Notes: a model not told the origin generated them from the letters alone. DNA of 64,000 bases from Symbiodinium natans (GCA_905221605.1 CAJNDS010002498.1:124001-188000); one strand, 5' to 3'. Shown: positions 44,356-53,928, counted from the first letter of the stretch. Numbers and translations: made by a program.

Positions 44356-47300
44356 TTAAACATCTATCGATGACTCCAAGTTCCTGGACTCAGGTTCGTT
44401 AGGGTGCAACTGTTGTGTAGCTTGCTTTTCCTTTCTACCTGATTTGGTGCAATACGTGATGCGGATATGGCATGTGTCCATGACCTCTCGCACAAGGTCC
44501 ACGCGGCCTCCGGAACTACTTAGCTTGGTTAGTCCGTCCGCGATTTGCTCGTACAATAGTAGCAAGGATACGGATGAGTCCGCAGCTATCGTGGCACCCT
44601 GGAGTTCGCTAGCGTACGAGGACCAAACTGCACGATCTATCTTAGAGCTGGTGAAATCGGCCAACACAGACTTTACCATGTCACCCTTCAGAACCGACTT
44701 AGGCGCCCAAAACATCAGAGCCCCCGCTTGACTATGACCCGACGGCCTACTCGTATGACCCGCATCCGTGAACACGACCAATGCTAAATCAGTCCAATTC
44801 TGCGCTACTTTCTGGAAGGTCAAAGAGTAGGGTTGTGCCTTGAGGGTGCGGACAATCTTATTCAGAGCTACGATGTGTTGCTTTTCAGGACGTGTACCGT
44901 ATGAGGCATAGTGACTGACGTCATAGGCTACATCCGGTCTGGTGTTAACGGCAACCCACAGCAAAGCGCCTAGTTGTGACCAGAACTGGGTTTGACCTGC
45001 CTTATCTAGAAGGCCATCCTTCAGGGGCTTCACCGGCGTTTCACGCAACTTCTCTACGTAGTGCGCCTGGTCTACAGTAATGGTCCGACTTAGGGGGTGC
45101 TGGCGTAGATTTAGCCCAGTGTAAAGAACAGGAGCGACATCTGCATACTTGCGCTCACCGAAAGGGAGTCTAGCAACTAGCTTCTGCAGCGCTGCTTCAA
45201 ACTGTGGATCTACACTGGCAGAACAACCAGCAATTAACAGATCATCTACGTGAGCCCCAACTAGGCCCAAAACTCTACTTCGATCTTTCTTATCTCTAAG
45301 GACATAAACACATCTATCAGCTGGAACCTGCTCGAACCCACACGTTTCTAGTTCAGCGGTAAGACGACGATACCACGCCAGCGGTGCTTCACTTAATCCA
45401 TAAGGTACTTTCTTTATTCTGGCGATAGTATCCTCGTCGTACCCCTGATCTGAAACCAAGTCTCGTGGCAGCTCAGCATAGATTGGCTTAACCCTTGAAG
45501 ACCTGTCCCCTGCCAAGAAAGCTGTCTTAGCATCCAAAGTAAACAGTCGATACTGATGATGAGCGGCCAGAGTGAGAATCGCATGCCGACCCTGCCTGGA
45601 TAATGTAGGTGAAGCTGTAGAGTACTGACCCAAATCTGGATCCTTAAAACCCCTAATTACTAACCTAGCTTTCGGACGCTTCTCACCATTCGGTTGATCC
45701 CCTACATTCTTCCAGGTCAGGATCCAGCGACTGCTTATGACGCGCTTCGGGTCAATCCCTCGCCTGCTCAAAAGTTCAACGACGTCATTGGAAATCCACT
45801 GTGACCACTCGGCCCGCTTAGCTTGCCTAAACATCTCTTTTTCAGTGGACGTCAAATGACGCTCGCTGACCTCAGCCTTGCGTTTCTGACCTGCTGCCGC
45901 ATTGAAACACATCTCCCTCACTATGTGTACGATTGACTCATCACTCTCCAGTTCGCTAAGCTCAACGTCAAATTCCAAGCCTACCGACATTCCAACATAA
46001 TCATGCTCACAAGACTCATTATACCACGCGTCAGCAACATGATCCGCCGCGCCCCCTTCAAAGTCTGCGAATGCCCAGAGACTTGTTTCCCGCGGTGGAG
46101 GATTTCGACTCGGAGTGCGGCTACGGTGTCTTACCTCCGAGCTGCTCGCCTCGGGACTCCGAAGAACAGCAGGAGACACTGCCGCAGGCGGCGGCGCCTC
46201 CATCAGGGGACGAGCGCCAGGGCCCAGCTCTGCGCGGTGCTGGTCTTCCAGCTCCAAATCGGAGTGCTCCCCATGAGGGCGTTTATCCCCCCGCTTGAGA
46301 GGGCCGGAGGAAAGTTCATCGCCGCCAGCTGGTGTTGGCAACTGCAGCGGTGGAACTAGCGGCGCGGACGGTGCGAGCGGTGCGCGCGCAGGTGTACCGG
46401 GGGCGGGTGTCGCCGGGCCAGGAGTGCCAGGGGCCGGCGTGGGAGGCGCCTGGGGCAGCGGCTCATACTCAGCTTCTTCCTTTAGCTCCTCAACCTGCAC
46501 TGGTGCGACCGGTTCATCGTGAGCCGCCTCCCAGTCTGCAGACTTGGGGCGTTCCGCCCGTATGTCTGTGCCCCGGGCTAGGCGCATGTCCTGAAAGGAA
46601 GACTGCAGGGATTGCCCCTTCTGCAGCTGCGCGCGGACCCATTCAGCCTTCACGCTTACTGGACGCAACTGCTCAGGGCTACACAGAAACAAACGTCCAT
46701 GAACCGTTACGTAAATTACACGGGGGACCAACTTGTCCGAGGTACTCTCAACCGCTACGACCTCTCCGGGACCCAGCCAAACACCTTTCTGCCCTGGACT
46801 TGCTGCATCACCTTTGCGCCGGCGGTATACCAACACGACCTGACCCTTGTAGTACGGACCTTTGTAGGGCCTGGGCCTGGTACTGGAAACTCGCGCCGTG
46901 CGGTCTCTGACCTCACTTTGAACCCAGGCCGTCCGGGCCGCCACACGTCTGAGCATGAGAGTTTCGTACAAGGGATCTTCACGATGCAACCTCTCTGCAA
47001 GCAACTGATAATCCTCATCCGCTTCAGCGAAACTGGGCGGCGCTTTAGGAAGCTTACCGAACACCAAAACTGCCGGGGACACTCCCTCAACTCTCATCAG
47101 CTCATTGCGGGCTTGAATGACTGCTGTGGCCGCTTCGAAAGGTGTGCAAGAACGATCCTCCAAGAACACCTTCTGGACTTGCAATCTCAGCGTGCGGTGC
47201 AGTCGTTCTATCTGGCCGTGTTGATACGGTGCTTGAGCAGCGCTAAGACGTTGAAGCATTGAATGTCGGGCTAAGAACTGGCCAAATTGATCACTTCTGA

Positions 47301-50300
47301 AAATGGTGTCTGGATCACAAAAGATACATTCTGGAGCCCCGTATGGTAGAACCCAGCCCTGCTCAAGCTGCCGAATCGCAGTGGCGCTATCTCCCGCCTC
47401 TAGTGCAAAAACTCTCGCATACGATGTTGCAGTATCTACTGCTGTCAACAAGAACACGCGATGCTGCACTGAGTCACGCTCGACTGTCAGATCTAGCGTA
47501 TCGATGCTCACTACAGAGTTAAAACTGCGCGGACGGGCTGAACCTACCACTGCATGTGCATCTGGCGCTCGTTGGGCTTCACAAAGTGAACATGTGAACT
47601 GTGAAGCTTGGCGCAACAGCCATGTTGCTGCTCCAGCATCCTTTAAATGTTGCAGGAACTCGGCTCGTCCACAGTGGCCAAGGCCAACGTGCAGTCTTTG
47701 GAGATACTCCCTCACTTTGCGTTGATCACTGACACTCTGCAAACCCGGCACAGGTTTAATAACAGGCTGTGTCTCTGCAGCTACAGGCTCATTTGGTGAG
47801 GGCTTATCTCCAAAGAATGTCACTAGCAGTTGGCAATTCACAGGCAATCGGAGTCTTTTGGTTCCTTGCATTTCATGACAATGATCTACATAGTACCATT
47901 CCCCCGCTACCCGAGCAACTGTCGTTCGCCTGGTCGCTACAATGCCAGTCGGAAGGTTAGCATAGCACTTCAATGATTTTCCAGTTGTTACTGTGTCTAC
48001 CTCGAGTCCACTCCAGACCCTCAGCTGTGCCTGCACCGGGACTGGCAAGTCAGCTCGACGGTATCTACCAGGGAACTGAAGTGCACTCAACTGCTTAGTC
48101 ATCTCGGTGTCTGTCACTTTGAATACCGTAGGTTCACCAGGGCTTACTGGGAAAGCTGCGTCGCGAATTCCTCCGGCAAAGAAACCTACTGGAACTACCT
48201 TCGGATGCCCAATCCTTTCTTGAAATCGTGGCACGCTAGTTTCATAAGGCACCCCTTCCTGCACAGTTTGGCCGAAACTGGGAAGTCGGGGCGCTGACAT
48301 GCCTGTCACAAGCGCTCGGGCCATCTTCTTTGGATAGTCCTCGGCCCAAGAGGTTACGGACCTACCCATGAAACTACCCGCTAGCTGATCATGCGATCCC
48401 CGGCATTTACACCGATACTGCTGCATATGACCAGCCAACTCCCTTCTGGTAGTGAAGATGGTTGTGCTCTTGCGGACTGGCACACCTGTGCGGGGATGCC
48501 TGAGCCCCAAAGCGCACTGATGGAACGAAGCATAGAAATGACGGCACTTAAGTTTCTGAAATCGCCTGTCATCCCACGCTAAGGAACCCTTCGGATTCTC
48601 AGCACTACAATGTCTTCCATTGGCGCTCTGACACTCAAGCACTTCAAAGAGCATATCCCAATTGGATCGGGAAGCCAATATTTCTCGCAAGATCTTCTGT
48701 CTAGCGCCTAAAGACCTCTGCTCGTTCAGCCCACTCCATCGACAGTAGGACCGACAGGGAAATGCTATGAAAACATCTCTTGGCCGTACTAGACTCACAA
48801 GTGATCTTACGTACCAACGGGCTTCCTCTCCTTGGAGTTCCTGTCCCCACGCACGGCCTAGACGAATGGCAGTTCCACCGGCTGACTCAAACTCCTCGCT
48901 GAGCCTAGCTCTACCGGCAAACACTTCAATCAGGCCTACCTCAACCCCACGATCTAGCTTCCACGCCTGTGGACCCAGCCATTCTCTCAGCTGAGCACGG
49001 GTTGCTTTCTGATCAAGGTTGAGGTTTGTGGCTTTCCATGCCTGGGGTAGTTCGAGTCTAGGCTGTGGCTCTAACTCGCCTACGGGTACTTCCGGGGAAA
49101 CTCTAGGCCAGTCACTAGTCACAACCTCGTCAACAGAAACCTCTACTTTCACAGACGGCAACACCTCAGGCAAGACTTGCGCTGTCAACGCAGCCGCAAC
49201 ACCTCCCAGGTATCGCCAGCATCGGGATCTCCCATAGGGGAAGGGCCGGCTTCTGGCCACTGAGGGCTGGCCACGGCCTTCGGCATTCCCTGGCTGCCCT
49301 GGCTTGGAGCTGACTGTGTCACCCCCGTGAAGAAATGATGCGCTGGCAGGCCGATCTGTTGCCTCAGGTACGCTGCTCGCGTCATCAGCTCCGCAGCCTG
49401 CTCTTCCAGCTCCTTGATGTGGGAGACAATGGACTTCTCGTCCTCCATCTTTACGTCCGGTTTCTTTACGTCCGGTTTCTGTGGCGTGGCGGCATACTCT
49501 GTGGCCAGCATCTCCCTGACGGCCGACATGATGCTCTCCATCTGGGGCGGTGTGCTTGAGGATGCTGGCACCACTGACGGCGATGCCCTGGGATGACTCA
49601 ACGGCGCTGTTGCTGCAGGGAGTGGAGCCCTGGGATAGCCGGCAGGCAGGCCTGTCGAGGCTTGTCCAGTCAAGACTCCACTCGTCTTCAAGCTCTTGAC
49701 TTCCTGCTGCACTGGCGCCTGGTTCTGAGTCGCTATCTCCAGAGCATATTCGGAAGCTCTCTGGTCCTTCTCTCGTAGGGCCTTCAATTTCTCTGAGCGC
49801 AACGCAATCTTCCGGACATTGAATGGGTATGTGACGGTGCCCTTCTTGTCCAAAGCCTCGGGAGCGCCTTCTGACTCCACCAAATCTCCGTCGGCGAGGA
49901 CGGTAAAGGTCGATGGTCCAGGAATGGGCGTCACGGCACAGTCCTTGCGGTACGCATATTGAATCTCTCCGGTGGCCCTCACAACTCGAGCCAGTCTTCC
50001 CTTGCAATCCCTGCACTTCGTGCGGCAGTGACTGCAATGGTACGTGTTCCCTGACGCATTGCCGTACGACTCGATCATGTGAGGGCTGCAGTGAGCATAC
50101 TGCGGCGGTTGAAGGCCATCTGGTTTGAGAAGGCACGCACAGAGCTTCGTCTGACTCATCACAGCTGACAAAGGACTCAGAGTCCGCTAACTCACTACAA
50201 TGCTGGGGCTTGGGATTGCGCTCAACATCAGCTGTTCCTGCGTGCAAATCTTCAAGTGAACATGCTGCAACAAAAGCTTCAGCAGTAACTTGCGACACAG

Positions 50301-52899
50301 AAACAGAGGATGGTTCGCATTCTACTTTTGACTTCGGTACTGGAGAATCCTTGGCAGGTGGAATTGCATAAACAAAAAGAAACTTCGAAGACGCATCACC
50401 AGTTGGAGGCAATGATCTCCCTGCACAACGCTCACACTCTGTCCAGTCAATGAGCACCTTCAGGCACCGATCTACAAGAGACATGACCAGGACCCAAGCA
50501 CCCTGTAGGTGCGATGGGGGCTTTCGAAAAATTTTGGCTCGGTACCCGATCTGTGCTGCTTTCACCTGCCAAGGCTTCCGATCTGCACTAAACGCATGTT
50601 TACCCATGATGAGGTACAACGTGGGAGTTTCTTTCGGGATATCTACCCAGGGCCCCTTAGTCTCCTTGGCTAAACGAACAAGGGCTCCTATGGCATACCC
50701 GTCTGATCGACCCTTAATGGTGTTGTATCTGGGAACATGCTGGACTTCGGACTCAGCGATGTCTGGGCTTTGGTCCGGATCAAGAGCTGTGACTGTTTCC
50801 CCTAGTCCCCCCGCTACATCTAACCCTGGAGGACCATTTACGACAACCGATTCAGGCCTGGTAACAGCTTCGTCTACGATCAGCTCGCTGTCCGGACCAA
50901 ATCCCGCCTCGGCTGAGGCGAAGGCGTGTCCAGAGGAAAAGTCGAGGAGGGGCAGGAGGTAATGACCTACGGCATTGGTCTCCAGTGGCACCTTCCCTAT
51001 GCCAGGTACTTCAAGTACATCGTTTGCACAGTCTAGCTTAGCTCGCATGGCCCGCAAGGCCTGGATAGAAAGGAGGAAGGGGGCCTTCCCTGGAATGACC
51101 GCAGCCTGAATGAAACCATCCCTCGGGCCGATTTTCACAGGATACTTTACCCGATAGGTGGCTTTGGTTTCTCCATTGATGCCCTCAAACTTTATGTCTG
51201 AATCACCCTGCTCCGGCTTTAAGGCTCCACCTGTTTGCTTCTTAAGCTCTTCACTCCACAAGCGCTCATTCTCATCCCCAACTAAAGTGGAAGTGCAACC
51301 TGTGTCGAGAATGGCATATCCAGGTGGAGTTACCAGACAGCATGACTCAGAACCTTCCGGACACTTTGGCTCAAGACCCAGAAGCCGATCCAAAGTCAAA
51401 CATTCTTCTACAAAATGCTCGAGTTGGCTGATGGACTGCCGAGACACAAAGGAGAACTCCGGAGTGGTTCTCGGTTTGGAACTCAAAGAAGACGGCGTCG
51501 ATCGCTCTGCGTGGTAGGCCACATAGCTGAACTCAGGGACAAAGCGAAATTCCTGGCGAGGCTCAGTGATGGCCATGCCGAGGTACTGCGATCCTGGTGG
51601 CTCACCCCGCCTCGCATGGCCAGAAGAGCGACTGCTCTTCCCCTTTGACTTGCCCTTGCCAGCGCCCTTGCTCCTTCGGGTAGGCGGCGGTGTTCGCGGC
51701 CGTCGAGTCGCCGAGGGCCGCTGGCTGGAACGAGGCTGTTCTCTGTCCTTCCAGCTGAAATCCTGCCTTCGCGCTGGCGTTGATGGCCGGCCACGGTCCC
51801 GATCTCGGTGTTCTCGTCGGTCTCGATGCTCACGCCGATCTCTGTCGCCGCCACTTTGGCCGCCCTTGGGGTGTGCGGCCCCTTCTCCGGGCTCTTTGAA
51901 CCCCCTCGCCTTCTTCAAGCTCAAAAGCTTCTTGCGGGCCTCAAGGTAGCCCATCATCGCCACACTGTACTCTTCACCGTCGCCCTCCTCTTCTTCAAGG
52001 GTCTCCTCGGTAAACTCCGACTCCTCGCCTTCAGCATACGCACCAAACTCCTCCTCGGGCTCGTATTCGTCGTCGACTTCAAAGGGCGACTCCTCATAGG
52101 GATCATCCTCCTCAGGCACATCCGCAAAGAAGCCGTGGCTGGTTACCTGCGAACGGCTAGCAACCAAGGCATCCAGCTCGGTACGCCTAAGCAGGTCTGC
52201 AACCTTGTCATAGCGCAGGGAGCCACCGCTTGACCTAAGCAACGATGCTCTGGTTTGAAGTGAAATGCCAATGTGCCTGAGGAATATGAAGCCCTTGACC
52301 ACCTCGGGGAATCTGAAAGTCTGGACTTGGGGAAGTTCTCGGGGCGGAGTAGGTGCTAACGGTTCGGCTGGGGCCTCTGCTCCTTCCGGCAAAGCTGCGA
52401 CCGTGGCTTGATGTTGCTGTTGAGCGACGATGAAATCCAGGCTGGCCCTACGGAACTCGGACCTCATCAAGTCACCCTGTCGGCGTCTCTCAACTCGCTG
52501 TTCTTCCGTGATCAGTTCTTCTACCTTTGCTAGGGCAGTCTCGAATCTGGTCACGAAGGAAGTGGACTCTTCGCCACGGCGGCGGCGCAACCGAAATAGC
52601 AAATCTTCAAGTTTGTCTGAAAGCTCCTGCTCGGGAGTGAACTGGAAGCGTTCGTCGAGTATCGCCAGAAGCTGGGCCACACCACGATCTGTTCTGAACT
52701 CCGCCGGGTCCCGTTCCCGGAAGCACTCGAAGGCTGCCCCGCTGAGGCTTGAGATTAACCGTGGTGCCGCCAGATTCTGTTTGGAGTCTTCTAGACTATT
52801 GAAGTAAAGGAGGGCTCTCTTCCGGTAGTCTCTGTACTCGTCTAGCTTGCCGCTGAACTGTGGAACGCCGCGTTTGTCATCGTCCTTGTTGATGTCCAT
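44356..52899 (-). CDS. Copia polyprotein (gag, protease, MTase-like domain, integrase, RT, RNase H)
   Basis: 2,847 residues from the first ATG (52899); the frame is open upstream to a TTG, without another ATG. Residues 10-320 are gag-like, with acidic stretches, and are followed by an Arg/Lys/Gly-rich linker (about 350-430). Aspartic protease motif LDTGCTSTLV lies at about 531. Residues about 910-1238 are Arg/Ser-rich and appear to be read in a shifted frame. A cytosine-methyltransferase-like domain follows (EVFAGRARLSEEF at about 1325, FPCRSYCRWS at about 1380, AENPKGS at about 1433). Integrase has a zinc site (H1737, H1742, C1770, C1773) and the D1800, D1862, E1898 triad with exact D35E spacing. 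Reverse transcriptase has D2456 and the VDD pair 2552-2553. RNase H has D2712 and E2765, but the distance from E2765 to ADGLTK (2787) is far below normal. It drives copy-and-paste transposition. The unusual length comes from the extra domains. Confidence 0.92.
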   Translation of the reverse strand: MDINKDDDKRGVPQFSGKLDEYRDYRKRALLYFNSLEDSKQNLAAPRLISSLSGAAFECFRERDPAEFRTDRGVAQLLAILDERFQFTPEQELSDKLEDLLFRLRRRRGEESTSFVTRFETALAKVEELITEEQRVERRRQGDLMRSEFRRASLDFIVAQQQHQATVAALPEGAEAPAEPLAPTPPRELPQVQTFRFPEVVKGFIFLRHIGISLQTRASLLRSSGGSLRYDKVADLLRRTELDALVASRSQVTSHGFFADVPEEDDPYEESPFEVDDEYEPEEEFGAYAEGEESEFTEETLEEEEGDGEEYSVAMMGYLEARKKLLSLKKARGFKEPGEGAAHPKGGQSGGDRDRREHRDRREHRDRDRGRPSTPARRQDFSWKDREQPRSSQRPSATRRPRTPPPTRRSKGAGKGKSKGKSSRSSGHARRGEPPGSQYLGMAITEPRQEFRFVPEFSYVAYHAERSTPSSLSSKPRTTPEFSFVSRQSISQLEHFVEECLTLDRLLGLEPKCPEGSESCCLVTPPGYAILDTGCTSTLVGDENERLWSEELKKQTGGALKPEQGDSDIKFEGINGETKATYRVKYPVKIGPRDGFIQAAVIPGKAPFLLSIQALRAMRAKLDCANDVLEVPGIGKVPLETNAVGHYLLPLLDFSSGHAFASAEAGFGPDSELIVDEAVTRPESVVVNGPPGLDVAGGLGETVTALDPDQSPDIAESEVQHVPRYNTIKGRSDGYAIGALVRLAKETKGPWVDIPKETPTLYLIMGKHAFSADRKPWQVKAAQIGYRAKIFRKPPSHLQGAWVLVMSLVDRCLKVLIDWTECERCAGRSLPPTGDASSKFLFVYAIPPAKDSPVPKSKVECEPSSVSVSQVTAEAFVAACSLEDLHAGTADVERNPKPQHCSELADSESFVSCDESDEALCVPSQTRWPSTAAVCSLQPSHDRVVRQCVREHVPLQSLPHEVQGLQGKTGSSCEGHRRDSICVPQGLCRDAHSWTIDLYRPRRRRFGGVRRRSRGFGQEGHRHIPIQCPEDCVALREIEGPTREGPESFRICSGDSDSEPGASAAGSQELEDEWSLDWTSLDRPACRLSQGSTPCSNSAVESSQGIAVSGASILKHTAPDGEHHVGRQGDAGHRVCRHATETGRKETGRKDGGREVHCLPHQGAGRAGCGADDASSVPEATDRPASASFLHGGDTVSSKPGQPGNAEGRGQPSVARSRPFPYGRSRCWRYLGGVAAALTAQVLPEVLPSVKVEVSVDEVVTSDWPRVSPEVPVGELEPQPRLELPQAWKATNLNLDQKATRAQLREWLGPQAWKLDRGVEVGLIEVFAGRARLSEEFESAGGTAIRLGRAWGQELQGEEARWYVRSLVSLVRPRDVFIAFPCRSYCRWSGLNEQRSLGARQKILREILASRSNWDMLFEVLECQSANGRHCSAENPKGSLAWDDRRFQKLKCRHFYASFHQCALGLRHPRTGVPVRKSTTIFTTRRELAGHMQQYRCKCRGSHDQLAGSFMGRSVTSWAEDYPKKMARALVTGMSAPRLPSFGQTVQEGVPYETSVPRFQERIGHPKVVPVGFFAGGIRDAAFPVSPGEPTVFKVTDTEMTKQLSALQFPGRYRRADLPVPVQAQLRVWSGLEVDTVTTGKSLKCYANLPTGIVATRRTTVARVAGEWYYVDHCHEMQGTKRLRLPVNCQLLVTFFGDKPSPNEPVAAETQPVIKPVPGLQSVSDQRKVREYLQRLHVGLGHCGRAEFLQHLKDAGAATWLLRQASQFTCSLCEAQRAPDAHAVVGSARPRSFNSVVSIDTLDLTVERDSVQHRVFLLTAVDTATSYARVFALEAGDSATAIRQLEQGWVLPYGAPECIFCDPDTIFRSDQFGQFLARHSMLQRLSAAQAPYQHGQIERLHRTLRLQVQKVFLEDRSCTPFEAATAVIQARNELMRVEGVSPAVLVFGKLPKAPPSFAEADEDYQLLAERLHREDPLYETLMLRRVAARTAWVQSEVRDRTARVSSTRPRPYKGPYYKGQVVLVYRRRKGDAASPGQKGVWLGPGEVVAVESTSDKLVPRVIYVTVHGRLFLCSPEQLRPVSVKAEWVRAQLQKGQSLQSSFQDMRLARGTDIRAERPKSADWEAAHDEPVAPVQVEELKEEAEYEPLPQAPPTPAPGTPGPATPAPGTPARAPLAPSAPLVPPLQLPTPAGGDELSSGPLKRGDKRPHGEHSDLELEDQHRAELGPGARPLMEAPPPAAVSPAVLRSPEASSSEVRHRSRTPSRNPPPRETSLWAFADFEGGAADHVADAWYNESCEHDYVGMSVGLEFDVELSELESDESIVHIVREMCFNAAAGQKRKAEVSERHLTSTEKEMFRQAKRAEWSQWISNDVVELLSRRGIDPKRVISSRWILTWKNVGDQPNGEKRPKARLVIRGFKDPDLGQYSTASPTLSRQGRHAILTLAAHHQYRLFTLDAKTAFLAGDRSSRVKPIYAELPRDLVSDQGYDEDTIARIKKVPYGLSEAPLAWYRRLTAELETCGFEQVPADRCVYVLRDKKDRSRVLGLVGAHVDDLLIAGCSASVDPQFEAALQKLVARLPFGERKYADVAPVLYTGLNLRQHPLSRTITVDQAHYVEKLRETPVKPLKDGLLDKAGQTQFWSQLGALLWVAVNTRPDVAYDVSHYASYGTRPEKQHIVALNKIVRTLKAQPYSLTFQKVAQNWTDLALVVFTDAGHTSRPSGHSQAGALMFWAPKSVLKGDMVKSVLADFTSSKIDRAVWSSYASELQGATIAADSSVSLLLLYEQIADGLTKLSSSGGRVDLVREVMDTCHIRITYCTKSGRKEKQATQQLHPNEPESRNLESSIDV
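49185..50171 (-). other. Alternate-frame segment of the polyprotein
   Basis: Inside the polyprotein gene, the frame shifted by one is open for 328 codons and looks more protein-like than the main frame. It holds a candidate zinc site, C-x2-H-x14-C-x2-C followed by C-x2-C (words HCSHCRTKCRDCKGR). A Pro/Ala-rich linker and a charged heptad-like helix (IKELEEQAAELMTRAAYLRQQ) follow. The main frame over the same bases gives low-complexity Arg/Ser/Gly sequence. The likely reading is that this segment is the ancestral protein, displaced by two compensating indels near 50150 and 49190. Programmed shifts or assembly errors are alternatives. Confidence 0.6.
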
Positions 52900-52971
52900 G
52901 GTCGCGTAGTCGAAACTCTCGTCGTGCTGTGTGCCGCCCTGGATCGAAGGCTCAAGCAAAGCATCCTCAGA

Positions 52972-52983
52972 GCTCCGCTACCA
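52972..52983 (-). promoter_or_regulatory. tRNA primer binding site
   Basis: Read on minus, TGGTAGCGGAGC follows the 5' LTR with no spacer. It pairs with a tRNA 3' end GCTCCGCTACCA. The first seven bases equal the usual initiator-Met site (TGGTAGCAGAG), so initiator tRNA-Met is the likely primer. Confirmation needs the host tRNA sequence. Confidence 0.7.
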
Positions 52984-53261
52984 TGTCGATTGGCAGACAG
53001 CACTACCCAAGATATCAGCTATCCTGAGTAAAAGGTAAGTGCCAAGAAGCCGCACCAGCTGAAAGGATATCTCCAATGTGGGATAAAGTAAGGGAAGGTC
53101 AATTACATCCATGTCTGTTGTCAAGCATATGTCAGAGGACATGTTTTCCGTTCACCTCAGCAAGCTACGCGGTGCACCTTGAGCCACCACAGGTGGGCAT
53201 AGCGAGTTCACTGCTCTGTGCTCCCATCTCCTAAGAGATCAGGAGCCTAAGCTCTTCAACA
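52984..53261 (-). repeat. 5' LTR
   Basis: 278 bp, TG...CA. It carries the element's promoter and transcription start, which cannot be pinpointed. The polyprotein ATG lies 84 bp downstream of its end, a very short leader that includes the primer site. Confidence 0.95.
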
Positions 53262-53564
53262 GTCATGAGTAGAGCAGACACGCCAGACCAGACAGACCAG
53301 TCATGGCCACAAACCGGAGCCTTTGCAACGGAAAGCACAGACCTAGGAACTTGCCTCCACATGGCAGCGCCGGCCCTTGAAAACCGGATTCTTGGCCCTG
53401 CCGGATGGAGAAGAGTGGCGCGTGCCATTGGCACAAGCAGCGAAGGACCACCGCCAACTTTTCGAGGCTGTGCGACTTCTGTCTGACCGTCATTATTCCT
53501 TCATCCGCAGTATGCCGTCACATAAAGGCCACCAGCACCACGCGTGCTGCACCTAGAGGCTACG
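53262..53564. repeat. Tandem unit 1 (interrupted by the retrotransposon)
   Basis: Direct copy of 53942-54265. It shows at least five substitutions in the first 210 bp and lacks a 29-bp segment present in unit 2 (around 54151-54179). The first 18 bp of the unit are stranded at 43877-43894, left of the retrotransposon. No protein recognised. Confidence 0.85.
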
Positions 53565-53906
53565 GTATATGGTTCAGCGTCGGGCGTTCCCGGCCCCCCC
53601 CCCCCCCAATAATCCCCCCCCCCCACCCAAGTCTACCTACCCTAACCCTAAACCCTAAACCCTAAACCCTAAAACCTAAACCCTAACCCTACCCTAAACC
53701 CTAAACCTAAACCCTAAACCCTAAACCCCCCTAAAACCCTAAAACCCTAAAACCCTAAAACCCTAACCCTAAACCCTAAACCCTAAAACCCTAAAACCAA
53801 CCCCCAACACACCACACAGGGGGGGGGTCATCTAGTACCCCATCCGGGGGGGGGGTAGGGGGGGGTAGGGGGGGGAGGGGGGCCCGCCGGGGCTGAACCA
53901 TATATA
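53565..53906. repeat. C-tract / CCCTAAA / G-tract cassette with inverted ends
   Basis: Starts TATATGGTTCAGC and ends GCTGAACCATATATA. Within are C runs (53592-53634), a CCCTAAA/CCCTAAAA block (53641-53800) and G runs (53819-53883). The paralogous unit 2 has only GGTTCAG at this point (about 54271), so the cassette was gained in unit 1 or lost from unit 2. Homopolymer lengths may be assembly-dependent. Confidence 0.7.
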
Positions 53907-53928
53907 GAGCTCTCGGGTTTTTTTTGGG

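Larger units (their letters stand above)
43890..53266 (-). mobile_element. Full-length Copia-type LTR retrotransposon with target-site duplication
   Basis: The element proper is 43895-53261 (9,367 bp), transcribed on minus. The LTRs begin TG and end CA and are identical except for one G. Both ends are flanked by GTCAT (43890-43894 and 53262-53266), the 5-bp duplication usual for this superfamily. A primer binding site abuts the 5' LTR and a G-rich tract precedes the 3' LTR. The domain order protease, integrase, reverse transcriptase, RNase H defines Ty1/Copia. Near-identical LTRs and an open polyprotein show a very recent insertion. An unoccupied paralogue of the target lies at about 53929. 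Confidence 0.95.

Noticed and set aside
46003-52807. Plus-strand frames up to 216 codons within the retrotransposon
   Set aside because: They are antisense shadows of the polyprotein; no independent evidence supports them.
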